Part shown: in pieces, positions 26,906-36,043 of the stretch
Position numbering within the stretch: the first letter of the stretch is position 1
How the letters are laid out: every line of letters starts with the position of its first letter
Assembly: GCF_014648635.1 (NCBI RefSeq)
Contig: NZ_BMRM01000021.1
Span: forward strand, 62,001-126,000
Direction of reading: 5' to 3'
DNA length: 64,000 nucleotides
Origin: Streptomyces cinerochromogenes
GTDB lineage: Bacteria > Actinomycetota > Actinomycetes > Streptomycetales > Streptomycetaceae
Notes under the pieces: model-generated
What the model saw: the letters and a program-made list of their open reading frames with translations, nothing else
Databases searched by the model: none
What the model was told of the DNA's origin: nothing
Position numbers and translations under genes: made by a program

Positions 26906-27604
26906 ATGGAGACGACCATCCCGATCCTGCCGTGCCGAACCATCCAGCCTGTGCTCGACTTCTACACCGTCCTCGGCTTCGAGGTGACCTTCCAGCAGAA
27001 GAGCCCCAACCCGTACGCGGTCGTGGAGCGCGGCGGCATTCAGCTCCACTTCTTCGCGTTGAAGAAGTACGAACCGGCCGAGTCCTACAGCACGTGCTAC
27101 GTCCATACCGATGATGTCGATGGGCTGCACGAGGTCTTCCGGGCTGGCCTCAAGGCGGCGTACGGAAGAATCCCGACCCGCGGGCTGCCGCGAATCGGGC
27201 CGCTGAAGGACACGTCATACGGCATGCGGCAGTTCCTTTTGACCGATCCGGGCGGCAACTGCATCCGCATCGGACAGCAGACGAGCCAGGACCAGCACCA
27301 CCGACCCGCGCCCAAGGATCCCTTTTCCCGAGCCCTCCATCACGCATCCCTGCTCGCGGACTCGAAGGAGGACCTCGCGGGCGCCGCGAAGATCATCGAT
27401 CGGGCGCTACGCATCGAGGACGAGCCCCCCACGCCCGTGCAGTTGCTTCGGCTCCTTGTGCTGCGTGCGGATGTAGCCGTGCGCCTCGATGACGAAGAGA
27501 CCGCGAGGTCCGCGCTCACCCGAGCCTCCGCAATCCATCTCACCGACGAGGAGCGGGAGTACGCCCATGACGACCTCGAGCGCCTCTCTGAACTGGAGGC
27601 CTGA
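26906..27604 (+). CDS. VOC-family (glyoxalase/bleomycin resistance-like) protein
   Basis: A 232-aa protein from ATG 26906. Residues 1-125 form a VOC domain: ILPCRTIQPVLDFYTVLGFE, a beta strand with IQLHFFALKKYE and FLLTDPGGNCIRIG, as in bleomycin-binding proteins of the Ble type. Residues about 140-230 are an extra helical region (AAKIIDRALRIEDE, ADVAVRLDDEETARSALTRA) resembling a TPR pair, unusual for stand-alone Ble proteins. No ribosome site is visible and TACGCT at 26894 suggests a leaderless transcript. It is flanked by IS701-type ends. Confidence 0.82.
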   Translation: METTIPILPCRTIQPVLDFYTVLGFEVTFQQKSPNPYAVVERGGIQLHFFALKKYEPAESYSTCYVHTDDVDGLHEVFRAGLKAAYGRIPTRGLPRIGPLKDTSYGMRQFLLTDPGGNCIRIGQQTSQDQHHRPAPKDPFSRALHHASLLADSKEDLAGAAKIIDRALRIEDEPPTPVQLLRLLVLRADVAVRLDDEETARSALTRASAIHLTDEEREYAHDDLERLSELEA

Positions 27605-27652
27605 GACTGTGGGGCCTGCTTGCGTCCGACGACGGGCTGCGGGTCGTGGGGG

Positions 27653-28432
27653 CCTGGTACTGCAACGGTGCTTGCTGTGACTTATGGCCAGGTTGGTCGT
27701 TGGGGTGGTTATGGGTGGGGGCCTTGCTGATGCCAGGTTGTGGGCGGGCGAATTGGAAGCTGTGCATGGGCGGTTCGCGCACCGTTTCCGCAGATCGGAG
27801 CCCCGGGGTTCCGCACTGGCTCATATGCGGGGTCTGATCGCTCCGCTGCAGCGGAAGAACGGCTGGACGCTGGCGGAGGAAGCCGGCCATGCGGGCCCGG
27901 ACCGCATCCACCGGATGTTGAACCGGGTCGAGTGGGGCGCCGACGAGGTCCTCTACGACGTGCGTCAGTACGTGGTCGACCACCTCGACGACCTCGACGC
28001 CGTCCTGGTCGTGGACGACACGGGCTTCCTGAAGAAGGGGGCACGGTCGGCAGGGGTGCAACGGCAGTACTCCGGCACCGTCGGCCGGACGGAGAACTGC
28101 CGGATCGGCGTCTTCCTCGCCTATGCAACCGGCCGCGGGCGGACGCTGATCGACCGGCGTCTGTATCTGCCCACCTCCTGGACCGACGACCGCGACAGGT
28201 GCCACAGGGCCGGCATCGACGACGAGGTCGTCTTCGAGACCAAGGTGGCCATGGCCAAGGGCGATGGTCCGCCGTGCGATCGCGGACAAGGACCTACACC
28301 CGTCGAGCACATCGGCACTGGTCGACCTGGCGCAGACGACGTCAACACCAAGCCGCACCAGTCACTGCAAACGCCGCGGACACAGCCACTGACCTGGCTG
28401 CTAGTCACGGCAAGCACCGTTGCAGTACCAGG
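27653..28432. mobile_element. internally deleted IS701-type element with intact ends
   Basis: Terminal inverted repeats of 30 bp with 29 matches: left CCTGGTACTGCAACGGTGCT TGCTGTGACT (27653-27682), right complement at 28403-28432. The body is only 780 bp against about 1.3-1.4 kb for a full member, because the transposase is cut after about 190 codons. It could be mobilised in trans by a full copy elsewhere. The right end abuts a relaxase fragment (28433-28588). I find no clear target duplication. Confidence 0.8.
27684..28260 (+). pseudogene. IS701-family transposase, N-terminal part
   Basis: ATG 27684, one base after the left repeat. LWAGELEAVHGRFAHRFRRS, RKNGWTLAEEAGHAG, the first catalytic region VLVVDDTGFLKKGARSAGVQ, RQYSGTVGRTENCRIG and SWTDDRDRCHRAGI are full-quality IS701 transposase sequence. 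Near 28255 (after VAMAK) a frameshift and deletion remove the remaining two-thirds, including the second Asp and the Glu. Inactive. Confidence 0.85.
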
Positions 28433-28588
28433 ACGGCAAGGCCCCGGCCCATCCATCGCCCGGCCGGGTTTCCAAGTCGCTTCCAGCGCCTGGACCAGGG
28501 TCGTACGGGCCGGTCGGCGGCCGTCACGGACAACGACGTGGCGCAGGTAGCGGTACATCTACTCGGCTGTGATCAGCGCGATATCCAT
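28433..28588 (-). pseudogene. MobF relaxase N-terminal fragment (second copy)
   Basis: ATG 28588: MDIALITAEYMYRYLRHVVV, RDGRRPARTTLVQA. The nucleotide sequence matches 9471-9630 closely, including GGCAAGGCCCCGGCCCATCC at the inner edge. The gene is cut exactly at the IS701 right end. Together with 8989-9629 this shows two independent relics of the same transfer gene. Confidence 0.65.
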
Positions 28589-28694
28589 CATGTAGGAGCA
28601 ACGCCATACCGCTCTGAACGTGCAAGAGAGGCTCGATCAGCTGCATGTCCCGCCACGCGGGAGCAGCGGCCGAGCTTTCTCTCGACGCCTGGTG

Positions 28695-29582
28695 TCACCT
28701 CTTCCCGCTGTCCACGATCACCGGTGTGCCGTTGGCGTCCGTGCCGCAGGGGACCGCGTAGACCGGGTTGGCCTTGGCGGCCTCCTTGTAGGCCTCCAGA
28801 CACTCGTTGTACAGCACCTTGTCGCTGAGCGAGCGTGCGATGATCTTGTTGGCGGCGGCGATGCCCTCCGCCTCGATCCGTTTGCGTTCCGCTTCCGCCT
28901 TCGCCGTACGGGCCGCCTCCGTGGCCCGCTCGGTGGCCTGCTCCTGCTGGATTTTCTTGTCGATCTGGTCCTGCAGCCTGTCCGACGGCCTCACATTGCG
29001 CAGGTTGACGGTGGTGACGTCGATCCCGCGCGGCGCCAGACGCTCCTTGACGAGGCCAGCGATCTCGGAGCCGATCTGCTCGCGCGCGGAGGTGTACCCC
29101 TCCTCGCTGGTGTGCTTGGCGAAGACGTTGCGGATGATCTCGCGGGCGTCGGGCAGCACCAGGCGCTGCTCGACGGCCTCCTCGCTGCCCGCCAGCCGGT
29201 ACAGCTCGACCGCCTTCGCCGGCACCACGGCCCACTTGATGGTGACGTCGGCATACAGCAGACCGCCCTGCGAGGAGCGGACCTCGACGACGTCCTTGCC
29301 GTTGAGATCGAGATCGACCGGGCGGGTCGAGAAGGACGTGACGTCGGTGAACGGCGACTTGAAGTGCACGCCGGGCGTCAGCGGCGTACCGGTCTTCCCG
29401 AAGGTCACCGGGACGCCGACCTCGTAGGCACTCACGACATGCACACAGGCGAACGTCGCCGCCAGCAGCCCCGCCACGACGCTGAGCGCCGCCCCGAGCT
29501 TCCAGCCCGTCACCTCCCGGTGCCGGCCGACGAGAAAGAGGACGACGGCCGCTATGAGCAGCACGATGGACAGCACGAACAC
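28695..29582 (-). CDS. SPFH/band 7 (prohibitin-like) membrane protein
   Basis: A 295-aa protein from GTG 29582 preceded by GGGGGA. Two N-terminal membrane helices (MFVLSIVLLIAAVVLFLVG and LGAALSVVAGLLAATFACVH), then a band 7 domain (about 55-215: VSAYEVGVPVTFGKTGTPLT, GIDVTTVNLRNVRP) and a coiled-coil flotillin region rich in AEAERKRIEAEG. It likely forms an oligomeric membrane scaffold. Monocistronic here; partner unknown. Confidence 0.9.
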   Translation of the reverse strand: MFVLSIVLLIAAVVLFLVGRHREVTGWKLGAALSVVAGLLAATFACVHVVSAYEVGVPVTFGKTGTPLTPGVHFKSPFTDVTSFSTRPVDLDLNGKDVVEVRSSQGGLLYADVTIKWAVVPAKAVELYRLAGSEEAVEQRLVLPDAREIIRNVFAKHTSEEGYTSAREQIGSEIAGLVKERLAPRGIDVTTVNLRNVRPSDRLQDQIDKKIQQEQATERATEAARTAKAEAERKRIEAEGIAAANKIIARSLSDKVLYNECLEAYKEAAKANPVYAVPCGTDANGTPVIVDSGKR

Positions 29583-30240
29583 AGGTGATCCCCCTCAAGA
29601 AGCGTTCTCGCGCCCTCCTGGGACGCGACCCCGGCGCGCATCGTAGCGACCGGAGGTGACGCCCGTACCTCATCGCGGCTCACCCGTGATACGGGTGCCG
29701 GCTGGGTGGATCAGCGAACCGTTCCCGACCGTCTCGTCCACTGCCCGGGATCGTCGGGGCCGTTCGCTGGACGAACTGGGAACTGTCGTCTGCAGGCTCC
29801 CTTGGGTTGCCACATCGTTTGGCCTGAGGCGGCCGGCTCGAGCAGTCCTGTCCCGCAGCCGTGTCGTGTGCTGCGTGCCAGCACAGAGCGCTGCGTTCGG
29901 GGCCGGCGGTACGCCGCCGGGACCGGCGGATCATCGCTGACGGTGGTCCGGTTTCATCATCCGGAAGCGGGCCACGTCACCCTCGGTGGCCCATCGCTGG
30001 AACTCCCCGCCTGTCGAGGATCCTGAAGCGGTTTCGGGCTTGCGACCAGGACTCGTCAGGAGGCCACCGGCACCGGGTTCGGCCTGGCCGGGCAGCCGTA
30101 CCCCGCGACGGCCGTCCCGGCCCGGTGCTGGACGGCCACCGAGGCTATACACCTCGCTGACGCCGGGATCGGCGCGGCGCCCGCCGATGATTTCCGCAGT
30201 GCCGTGTCCGATACCGGCCGGGACGGTCTACCGTCGCGTC
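29583..30240. other. 650-bp region without a supported gene
   Basis: No open frame here shows family motifs. A TCTACC at about 30226, 15 bp before the RmlD-like start, could be a -10 element for a leaderless transcript. Confidence 0.35.
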
Positions 30241-31068
30241 ATGACGGTCTTGGTCATCGGCGGCAGTGGCTTCCTGGGCACCGAGTTGATCCGGCAGGCG
30301 GCAAGGGCCGGGCACGCAACGGCCGCGACCTACGCGACCAAGCCCGGCACCACGTCCCACGCCGCGTGGTACCAACTTGACCTGCGGGATCCCGGACGCG
30401 TGGACGCCGTCATGACCGAAGTCGGCGCGGATCTTGTCGTCAACGCATCCAGCGGCAACGCCGACTGGGCGGTGACGGCTCAGGGGCCCGTCCGGCTGGC
30501 GATGGCCGCGGCGAAGCATGGAAGCCGCCTGGTCCATGTGTCCAGCGACGCGGTGTTCTCCGGCGCCCGAGTCCATTACGACGAGTCGTGCCTCCCTGAC
30601 CCCGTCACCCCATACGGGGCGGCGAAGGCGGCAGCGGAGACCGGGATCCTCCTCGTGCATCCGCAGGCCGTCGTCGCCCGCACGTCGCTGATCATCGGCG
30701 ACGGGGATTCCGTGCATGAGCGCGTTGTGCAGGAACTGGCCGCCGGTACCCGCGACGGTGTCCTGTTCACCGACGACATCCGCTGCCCGGTGCACGTCGC
30801 CGACCTCGCCGCCGCCCTCCTGGAACTGGCGTGCGGCGACGCGGCCGGCGTCCACCATCTCGCAGGGCCCGACGCGGTGAGCCGTCACGAGCTCGGCATC
30901 CTCATCGCCAGGCGTGACGGCCTGGACGCCTCCCGGCTGCCCAAGGGCCTGCGGGCCCACAGCACGCTTCCCGGTGCCCTCGACGTACGCCTCGACAGCC
31001 GGGCCACCCAGCGGAATCTACGCACCACGCTGCGCGGTGCCCACCAGTTCTGCACCACACCAGCGTGA
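30241..31068 (+). CDS. dTDP-4-dehydrorhamnose reductase-like SDR protein
   Basis: A 275-aa protein from ATG 30241 (MTVLVIGGSGFLGTELIRQA), an extended short-chain dehydrogenase with G-x-x-G-x-x-G. LVHVSSDAVFSG, the catalytic Y-x3-K in PYGAAKAAAE and VARTSLIIGDG are RmlD/sugar-nucleotide-binding hallmarks. The C-terminal RLDSRATQRNLRTTL is also RmlD-like. No other sugar-nucleotide genes nearby, so the substrate is open. No ribosome site, possibly leaderless. Confidence 0.85.
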   Translation: MTVLVIGGSGFLGTELIRQAARAGHATAATYATKPGTTSHAAWYQLDLRDPGRVDAVMTEVGADLVVNASSGNADWAVTAQGPVRLAMAAAKHGSRLVHVSSDAVFSGARVHYDESCLPDPVTPYGAAKAAAETGILLVHPQAVVARTSLIIGDGDSVHERVVQELAAGTRDGVLFTDDIRCPVHVADLAAALLELACGDAAGVHHLAGPDAVSRHELGILIARRDGLDASRLPKGLRAHSTLPGALDVRLDSRATQRNLRTTLRGAHQFCTTPA

Positions 31069-31111
31069 CCGCCCAGGCCGACACCGCGCTGCGGGCTCGG
31101 GCCGGGGCGCA

Positions 31112-31134
31112 GGTGGAGGTGGAGGTGGAGGTGG
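31112..31134. repeat. GGTGGA hexamer tandem repeat
   Basis: Nearly four perfect copies of GGTGGA. It lies between the RmlD-like gene and an ISAs1 fragment in non-coding sequence; consistent with replication slippage. Confidence 0.6.
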
Positions 31135-31379
31135 CAGGACAAGCTGGACGCGTGGACAAGGTGACCCCCGGCCGGCGCGGCGGCGGAGTCAGGTCAGGCG
31201 CTGGGCAGCCGAACCGCCCATATGCCTGGGAGGCATTTCGGCATGTCCGCCATCCGTGAGGGCACGACCGCACCCGACCCCGACGACCGCAGCCGTCTAG
31301 GGCGGGCCCCGGTCAGCGCCGCGCAGGCCTTCGGCATCAGGGTCTTTCCCCTGCTCGGTGCAGGTCTCGCCTTCACGGC

Positions 31380-31619
31380 ATGCCGCTGCGCGAAGTACTC
31401 GCTCTCCTGAGGATCAAGGCCCTGGTCCACGTCCGGGACACCACCTTCGCCAAGGACGCCTCCCAGCTGCGGACCGCTAACGCGCCCCGCTCGACGGCCA
31501 CCTGGCGCAACCTCGCCATCGGAGCTCTCCGCACAGCCGGTTTGAAGTACATCGCGGCCGGCCTCCGTCGCAACGCCCGCGACCCTGGCCGACCCCTCAC
31601 GCTCCTCGGCCTCGGGTGA
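31380..31619 (+). pseudogene. ISAs1-family transposase C-terminal fragment
   Basis: Reads ALVHVRDTTFAKDASQLRTA, ATWRNLAIGALRTAGLKYIA, AGLRRNARDPGRPLTLLGLG. The HxRDxTFxED-type motif holds the last catalytic acidic residue of ISAs1/H-repeat transposases, here changed to AKD. Only the last 80 residues remain. Confidence 0.75.
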
Positions 31620-31707
31620 TCGCGAACCGAACGTCATGGAACTACGCCGAAGCCCTGGGGCTTACGTGACCACGGAACGGCATCCCACCGGGGCTCTGCC
31701 CACCGGC

Positions 31708-31992
31708 CTACTCGCCCGGCGGAACTCGAACGAAGCCCTCGGTCCAATGGTCCTCATCGAGCTCGTAGGCGTCGAAGTGGAAGCACTCCGGTTCATCACG
31801 GAAGCCTGGTAGCAGTCGAGCCTGACGTATGCGCTCTTCAACCTGTTCGAGGGTTGAGTAGATGCCGAGCAGCTTTACGTCGTCACCGTCCTCCTCATCG
31901 CAGAACACGCCGCTCTCATCGACGTGCACTGTCGAGCCGTCGTCGCCGGCTTCATTCTGGTGGCCGACATGCCACAGCGGATACACGATCAC
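31708..31992 (-). CDS. small acidic protein, DUF7336-like
   Basis: A 94-aa protein from GTG 31992 (MIVYPLWHVGHQNEAGDDGS). KLLGIYSTLEQVEERIRQAR and LLPGFRDEPECFHFDAYELD, then HWTEGFV, match a widespread small domain family (DUF7336) of unknown function. Complete by length. Cytosolic, strongly acidic. Confidence 0.75.
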   Translation of the reverse strand: MIVYPLWHVGHQNEAGDDGSTVHVDESGVFCDEEDGDDVKLLGIYSTLEQVEERIRQARLLPGFRDEPECFHFDAYELDEDHWTEGFVRVPPGE

Positions 31993-32154
31993 GGACGCGA
32001 AGCTATCAGCACACGAGTTCGTGGGGCTTGCGGCGTTCGGCGCCCCTCACCTCCTGGTACCTCACGAACACAAACCGGGCATCACGCGACTTCGCCGAGG
32101 CCCTGCCGACCGACGGCTGACTACCCCTTACTTCGCCGCGCCGGATCAGATACT

Positions 32155-32691
32155 TCACGCCAAGCCGAACTCGAACACCATGCCGGACCAGCCCGTATCA
32201 GGTATTCCGTCGTCGAGCGCCTTACTGATCGTCCGCTCTTCGTAGCTGAAGTGAGACTCCATGATCGCCGCCAATCCGTCGAGCTCGCCCCCGATCGACT
32301 CCAGGGCTGAACCACGCGATTCTGCAGCCCTGTCAGCGAGTTCCCTCACCCGAGACAGGATCGAGGCGATCAGCTCATGGTCCTCAACAAGTTTCGCGAC
32401 CGTCGCAGCAAGATCCGGGCGTTCTCGTAGTAATTCGGAGAACATCCCGTTGTCCTCACCCTGGTGGTGCGAGGTCAGCGCGGCACAGAAGGCCAAGCAA
32501 TGGGTGACAAGTACATCGTCGCTCAACCGGCGGCGTCCGAGGCTTGTCCTGATCTCGCTGATCTGGCGACGCAGTTCTTGATGCGCTTGCGCAAGCTGCT
32601 GACTCAAGGCGACTACACGGTCGCCGTCACGGGAAGCCACGGATGGCGGCCCCTTCGATTCCACACCTCCATGCCTGACGCAGTCCGTCAC
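32155..32691 (-). CDS. hemerythrin-like (HHE) domain protein
   Basis: About 178 aa; start uncertain among GTG at 32697, 32691 and 32664. The HHE pattern is visible: AQAHQELRRQISEIR (first His), AALTSHHQGEDNGMF (His-His-x-x-Glu), KLVEDHELIASILSRV and MESHFSYEERTI. These are ligands for a non-haem di-iron centre binding O2 or NO. Such proteins in actinobacteria are linked to redox or nitric-oxide response. No neighbours support a specific role. Confidence 0.82.
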   Translation of the reverse strand: MTDCVRHGGVESKGPPSVASRDGDRVVALSQQLAQAHQELRRQISEIRTSLGRRRLSDDVLVTHCLAFCAALTSHHQGEDNGMFSELLRERPDLAATVAKLVEDHELIASILSRVRELADRAAESRGSALESIGGELDGLAAIMESHFSYEERTISKALDDGIPDTGWSGMVFEFGLA

Positions 32692-32926
32692 CGGCACGCG
32701 ATGCTGACGCCATCTGATCACGCGCCGCGGTAGGACAGCAAGCACGGCTGCCCATCGCCTAAGAGCTCGTCACACGGTCTTGGAAGTGGTCGTCGAGGGA
32801 TGGCGATCGTCGGATCCATACTGGCCGCTCTGGTGAGCTGCCGACCGTTCCTGGAGGGTCGCTCGCCCATGGGTGGCCCGATGGCTTCTTGGTGCTGCGG
32901 CTCAGGCTTCCGATACCTTGCGTGGC

Positions 32927-33684
32927 ATGAGTGGCAGCTTCGACGTGGCCGAGGCTCTGGACGGCGGGATTTCCGATCGGGAGCGGGCCTGGGCATCCGC
33001 AGTTTTGCTGGTGCTTGGGGTGATCGGTTGACCGAGGGCGACGGCACGCCCGAGGCGGAACTGGCGCAGGCGGAGGCGGCTCTCGGCTGCTCGCTGCCGA
33101 CTGCGCTGCACGAGTTCTATACGCTCGCCGGAGCCCGGACCGACCTGGTCGCCAACCAGGACCCCCTGCTGCCGCCTCACGAGATGTTTGTGCACGACGA
33201 GTACGGCGGTGTCCTCGTATTCCGCAGCGAGAACCAGGGCTGCGCCTTCTGGGGCGTGCGCCTTACCGACCTTGACCAAGACGATCCCTCAGTGCTCGTC
33301 CACGCGCGGCACGGCTGGGTGCCGTTCATGGACCAGGTATCCGTGGCCTGCGTCGAGCTCGTACTGAGCGAGGCGCTGCTCGGCGGCGGAGGACGGCTGT
33401 ACAACGCCTGCGAGCTGCCGGCAGACCTGCTTGATGCGGTGCCCGAACACTTTCAACGGATCCAACTGCCGGACTACCCGATGTGGACCGGTCCGGAAGA
33501 GTTTCCCGTGCGTTGGTTCTCTGCCCCCGGCAAGCTGCTGCGCCAAGACGGCCTGGGCGCCCACAGTTGGCTTCACATCCGGGGCCGGACACGCGCCGAT
33601 TTGGATGCGATCTGCGAGATCGTTCCCGGACGGTGGTCCCTGGGATACACCGAGTCACTCAGCTCCGAGCCGCCACCCTTCTGA
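32927..33684 (+). pseudogene. SUKH/SMI1-type protein with 5' frameshift
   Basis: ATG 32927 begins MSGSFDVAEALDGGISDRER then AWAS; the frame should continue as SFAGAWGDRLTEGDGTPEAE, which lies one base out. A one-base deletion near 32990-33000 explains it. The remainder is intact: LAQAEAALGCSLPTALHEFY (SUKH start), LVFRSENQGCAFWGVRL and a C-terminal beta region. SUKH proteins are often toxin-immunity proteins. A downstream in-frame start could still give a shorter protein. Confidence 0.65.
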
Positions 33685-33726
33685 TCTGCTGCGGACCTTC
33701 TTGAGACGTCTCCAGCAAATGAGGCC

Positions 33727-33870
33727 TCAGGCACATGAGACGAGGGCGTCGTGCAGGTCAAGGCGTCTTTCCCAGCGGACGGCCAGGCGCTTGAACTGGT
33801 GCAGGAGCGAGAAGGTCTGCTCGACGACGTAGCGAAGCTTGCCCAGGGCCTTGATGTTTGGGAGCCCTGA
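33727..33870 (-). pseudogene. IS5-family transposase C-terminal fragment
   Basis: GLPNIKALGKLRYVVEQTFS and LLHQFKRLAVRWERRLDLHD are the last 45 residues of an IS5-type DDE transposase, including the catalytic Glu region VVEQTF. Upstream sequence belongs to another element. Confidence 0.75.
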
Positions 33871-33937
33871 GAGCTCGTAACACGATCTTGTGGATGTGTG
33901 CTGGCCGGCAGTGACCAGTAACGACCTCACCGCGAGG

Positions 33938-34130
33938 ATCAGGTGGCGACCGCCAAGCCAACCCCGCTCTCTACACCATCGTCCTAGCTCGCCTGCGCTG
34001 GGACACCTGCGCCCGCGACTACGTGGAGCGGCGCGCCAGCGAGGGCAAGACCTGTCGGGAAGCCATCCGCTGCCTCAAACGCTACGTCGCACGAGAGATC
34101 TACCAGATGATCGTCCCCAGAAGCACGGTG
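33938..34130 (+). pseudogene. IS110-family transposase C-terminal fragment
   Basis: SGGDRQANPALYTIVLARLR, WDTCARDYVERRASEGKTCR and EAIRCLKRYVAREIYQMI correspond to the C-terminal transposase_20 end of IS110 elements (GGDRQAN-L). The catalytic domain is missing. It abuts the IS5 fragment, so one insertion probably hit the other. Confidence 0.75.
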
Positions 34131-34164
34131 GCACGGCACACCAGCTGCTGCTTGACATCCATGG

Positions 34165-34230
34165 GGCATCAAACTCGCCGTCCACTATCACGCGACCGCG
34201 CTGGTCGCAGCCATCAACGAGTGGCTATGA
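34165..34230 (+). pseudogene. short transposase-like C-terminal tail
   Basis: GIKLAVHYHATALVAAINEW L followed by TGA looks like the last 21 residues of another transposase. It is too short for a family name. Confidence 0.35.
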
Positions 34231-34251
34231 CCAGCACCGACCCGATTCGTC

Positions 34252-34710
34252 CTAGCTGTCGATGTCGAGTGCTGTTCCGTACATCCGGTCCACCTTCAAC
34301 CGGATGACCACTCGGCGCTCGGCAACCAGCTCCTCCAGAAACGCGTCTTCATTCTCCGGCTTCGCAGCCTGCGGGATCATTCCGAGCAGTTCCCGACCAA
34401 CCGCATCGCCAGGAACCCTCGTGATCTCCGAGACCTCGGCCTCGCCTTCGGCGACGGCGAACGACCACACGTCGCCGCCCTGCACATGCAGTGAGGCACG
34501 CGGATCGCGTCGCAGGTGGCCGACCTTGATGCGGTCGACCGTCGTTGAGAACCGCACGATGCGGGCCTCGGAGTCCCAGCTGTACAGCATGGTGGTCAGG
34601 TGTGGATGGCCACTGCGCTTGACAGTGGCGAGCGTGCCGAACTGCTGCTTGCCGAGCAGATCGGAGAGGGCTTCGTCGGACAGTGGGCGAGGCGCTGGTC
34701 CTTGAGTCAT
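34252..34710 (-). CDS. F420-dependent PPOX-class protein
   Basis: A 152-aa protein from ATG 34710. Split-barrel flavin/F420-binding fold: LGKQQFGTLATVKRSGHPHL, MLYSWDSEARIVRFSTTVDR, KVGHLRRDPRASLHVQG. The TTVDRIKVGHLRRDPRAS signature is that of the actinobacterial PPOX-class F420-dependent proteins (TIGR03618-like). Substrates of these reductases are mostly unknown. Complete and isolated between IS fragments. Confidence 0.85.
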   Translation of the reverse strand: MTQGPAPRPLSDEALSDLLGKQQFGTLATVKRSGHPHLTTMLYSWDSEARIVRFSTTVDRIKVGHLRRDPRASLHVQGGDVWSFAVAEGEAEVSEITRVPGDAVGRELLGMIPQAAKPENEDAFLEELVAERRVVIRLKVDRMYGTALDIDS

Positions 34711-34791
34711 GACGTGATCAACATCCCTGGCCGCCCAAGAATTTCCTGGGCCCTGTGAGCCCCATCCCCACTTTCACAATACGCCCTAGTC

Positions 34792-35170
34792 TCAGTGCGG
34801 TGCGGGCAGATGGGGCAGCAGCGTAATGAGATCACGGCGGACGCGTGCGACCAGGACGACCGGGTCGTTCACGGTCCACTGGTGGGCCACGCCGATCGCG
34901 TCGGCGGCCACGGTGCGCGAGGAGCTCTTGTCGGGGAAGGCGCCACCGGTCACCCCGGCGGTGAAGGTCGCCGGTCCCAATGGAGGCGGCAAGAACAGCA
35001 GCGGGTGGTGCGGGGTGAAGTCAAAGTGCCCGCAGCGGGCGGCGGGCTCTGGGTCGAACAGCTGCGGCTCGGTCCACAGGCCGACGCTGACCACCAGCCA
35101 GGTGTTGGGGCGGTCCGGGTCGTCGCACAGCCACAGGTCGAACGTACCGACCAGCAGATGTTCCTCCCAC
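34792..35170 (-). pseudogene. 5'-truncated hypothetical protein
   Basis: The intact C-terminal part reads EEHLLVGTFDLWLCDDPDRP, NTWLVVSVGLWTEPQLFDPE, FDFTPHHPLLFLPPPLGPAT, ending HLPAPH. Good coding character and a natural stop, but the N-terminus is replaced at about 35170 by an IS630 fragment. Function unknown. Confidence 0.5.
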
Positions 35171-35407
35171 TTACAGGGGCTCACCCAGCTTGGGCCGCGA
35201 CACGGGCCCGGGAGACCGCAGCCCCTCGGTGCCGGCGTCGTGCCAGGCCCGGCGCCAGCGCTGCACCGAGCGCACACTCACCCGTAAGTCCTTGGCGACC
35301 TCCACCCTGGAGGCACCTGCGGCGAATCGCTCCGCAGCCTCCAGCCGGATCCGCTCGCGAAACGCCTGCCGTTCACGCGTCAGCCCACCACCCTGCGGAT
35401 ATCTCAC
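35171..35407 (-). pseudogene. IS630-family transposase N-terminal fragment
   Basis: MRYPQGGGLTRERQAFRERI, RLEAAERFAAGASRVEVAKD, LRVSVRSVQRWRRAW: the winged HTH that begins IS630-type transposases in Streptomyces. It ends at PKLGEPL, cut at the junction with the 34792-35170 gene. Confidence 0.75.
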
Positions 35408-35793
35408 ACCACAGGCATACCGCGACGATCACACATCGTCAGCCCTCAACGACATCACGCCGCCAAAGTCAGTGACCAGTTGGGGGAAGGTCAGACCGGC
35501 CGGCCGCGCCTCGAACAGCACGAAGCGGACAGTGTCGGCGTGTCGCTGGGCGGCCGGCGATCTGCGCTCGGAGCTCGGTCCAGGAGTCCGCCGACCGGCT
35601 GGCCTGGTGGCGCGAGCGGTGCCTGCACCGCGAGCGCCTGGCCGGCTCCCGCACCACGCAGGCCGTCCCGTCGGCAGCGCCCGGGGAGGATCAGCCTCGG
35701 CTTGAGCCGTGATGTCCGGTCAAGCGGGCACGGGCGGCCCCGCGGGGCCGCTACCGTGGCAACAGGCCCGCAACTCCGTCCTGGAGGCCCCTG
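35408..35793. other. 385 bp with a possible gene tail only
   Basis: A plus frame ending at 35711 (ESADRLAWWRERCLHRERLA, TTQAVPSAAPGEDQPRLEP) may be the end of a lost gene. Nothing else is supported. Confidence 0.3.
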
Positions 35794-36043
35794 ATGAGCG
35801 ACCAGCCCGCACCCGACGACGTCCAGCTCCCGGCCGCCGGCCGGGAGGCGCTGACGCCCGATGGCGCGAACGCACTGCGCGCCTTCGCGGCCCGCACCCG
35901 CGAGAACGCCGACCGCCTGGCGGCCGTACTCGAGGACATCGCGCTCAGCGGCCTGCCCGACCCGGCGACCTGCACGCCATGAGAAGAGCTGCGTGAACGC
36001 AAGCTCGCGCAGCTGCACACCGCGCGCAGCCACGTCGCCTGAT
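35794..36043 (+). pseudogene. antitoxin-like gene with a nonsense codon
   Basis: ATG 35794 reads MSDQPAPDDVQLPAAGREAL, LRAFAARTRENADRLAAVLE to DPATCTP, then TGA at 35980-35982. The same frame continues cleanly, EELRERKLAQLHTARSHVA, to a second TGA at 36041-36043 that overlaps the ATG of the toxin-like gene. Size (about 82 codons), helical acidic character and the overlap fit the antitoxin of a type II toxin-antitoxin pair. Confidence 0.55.
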
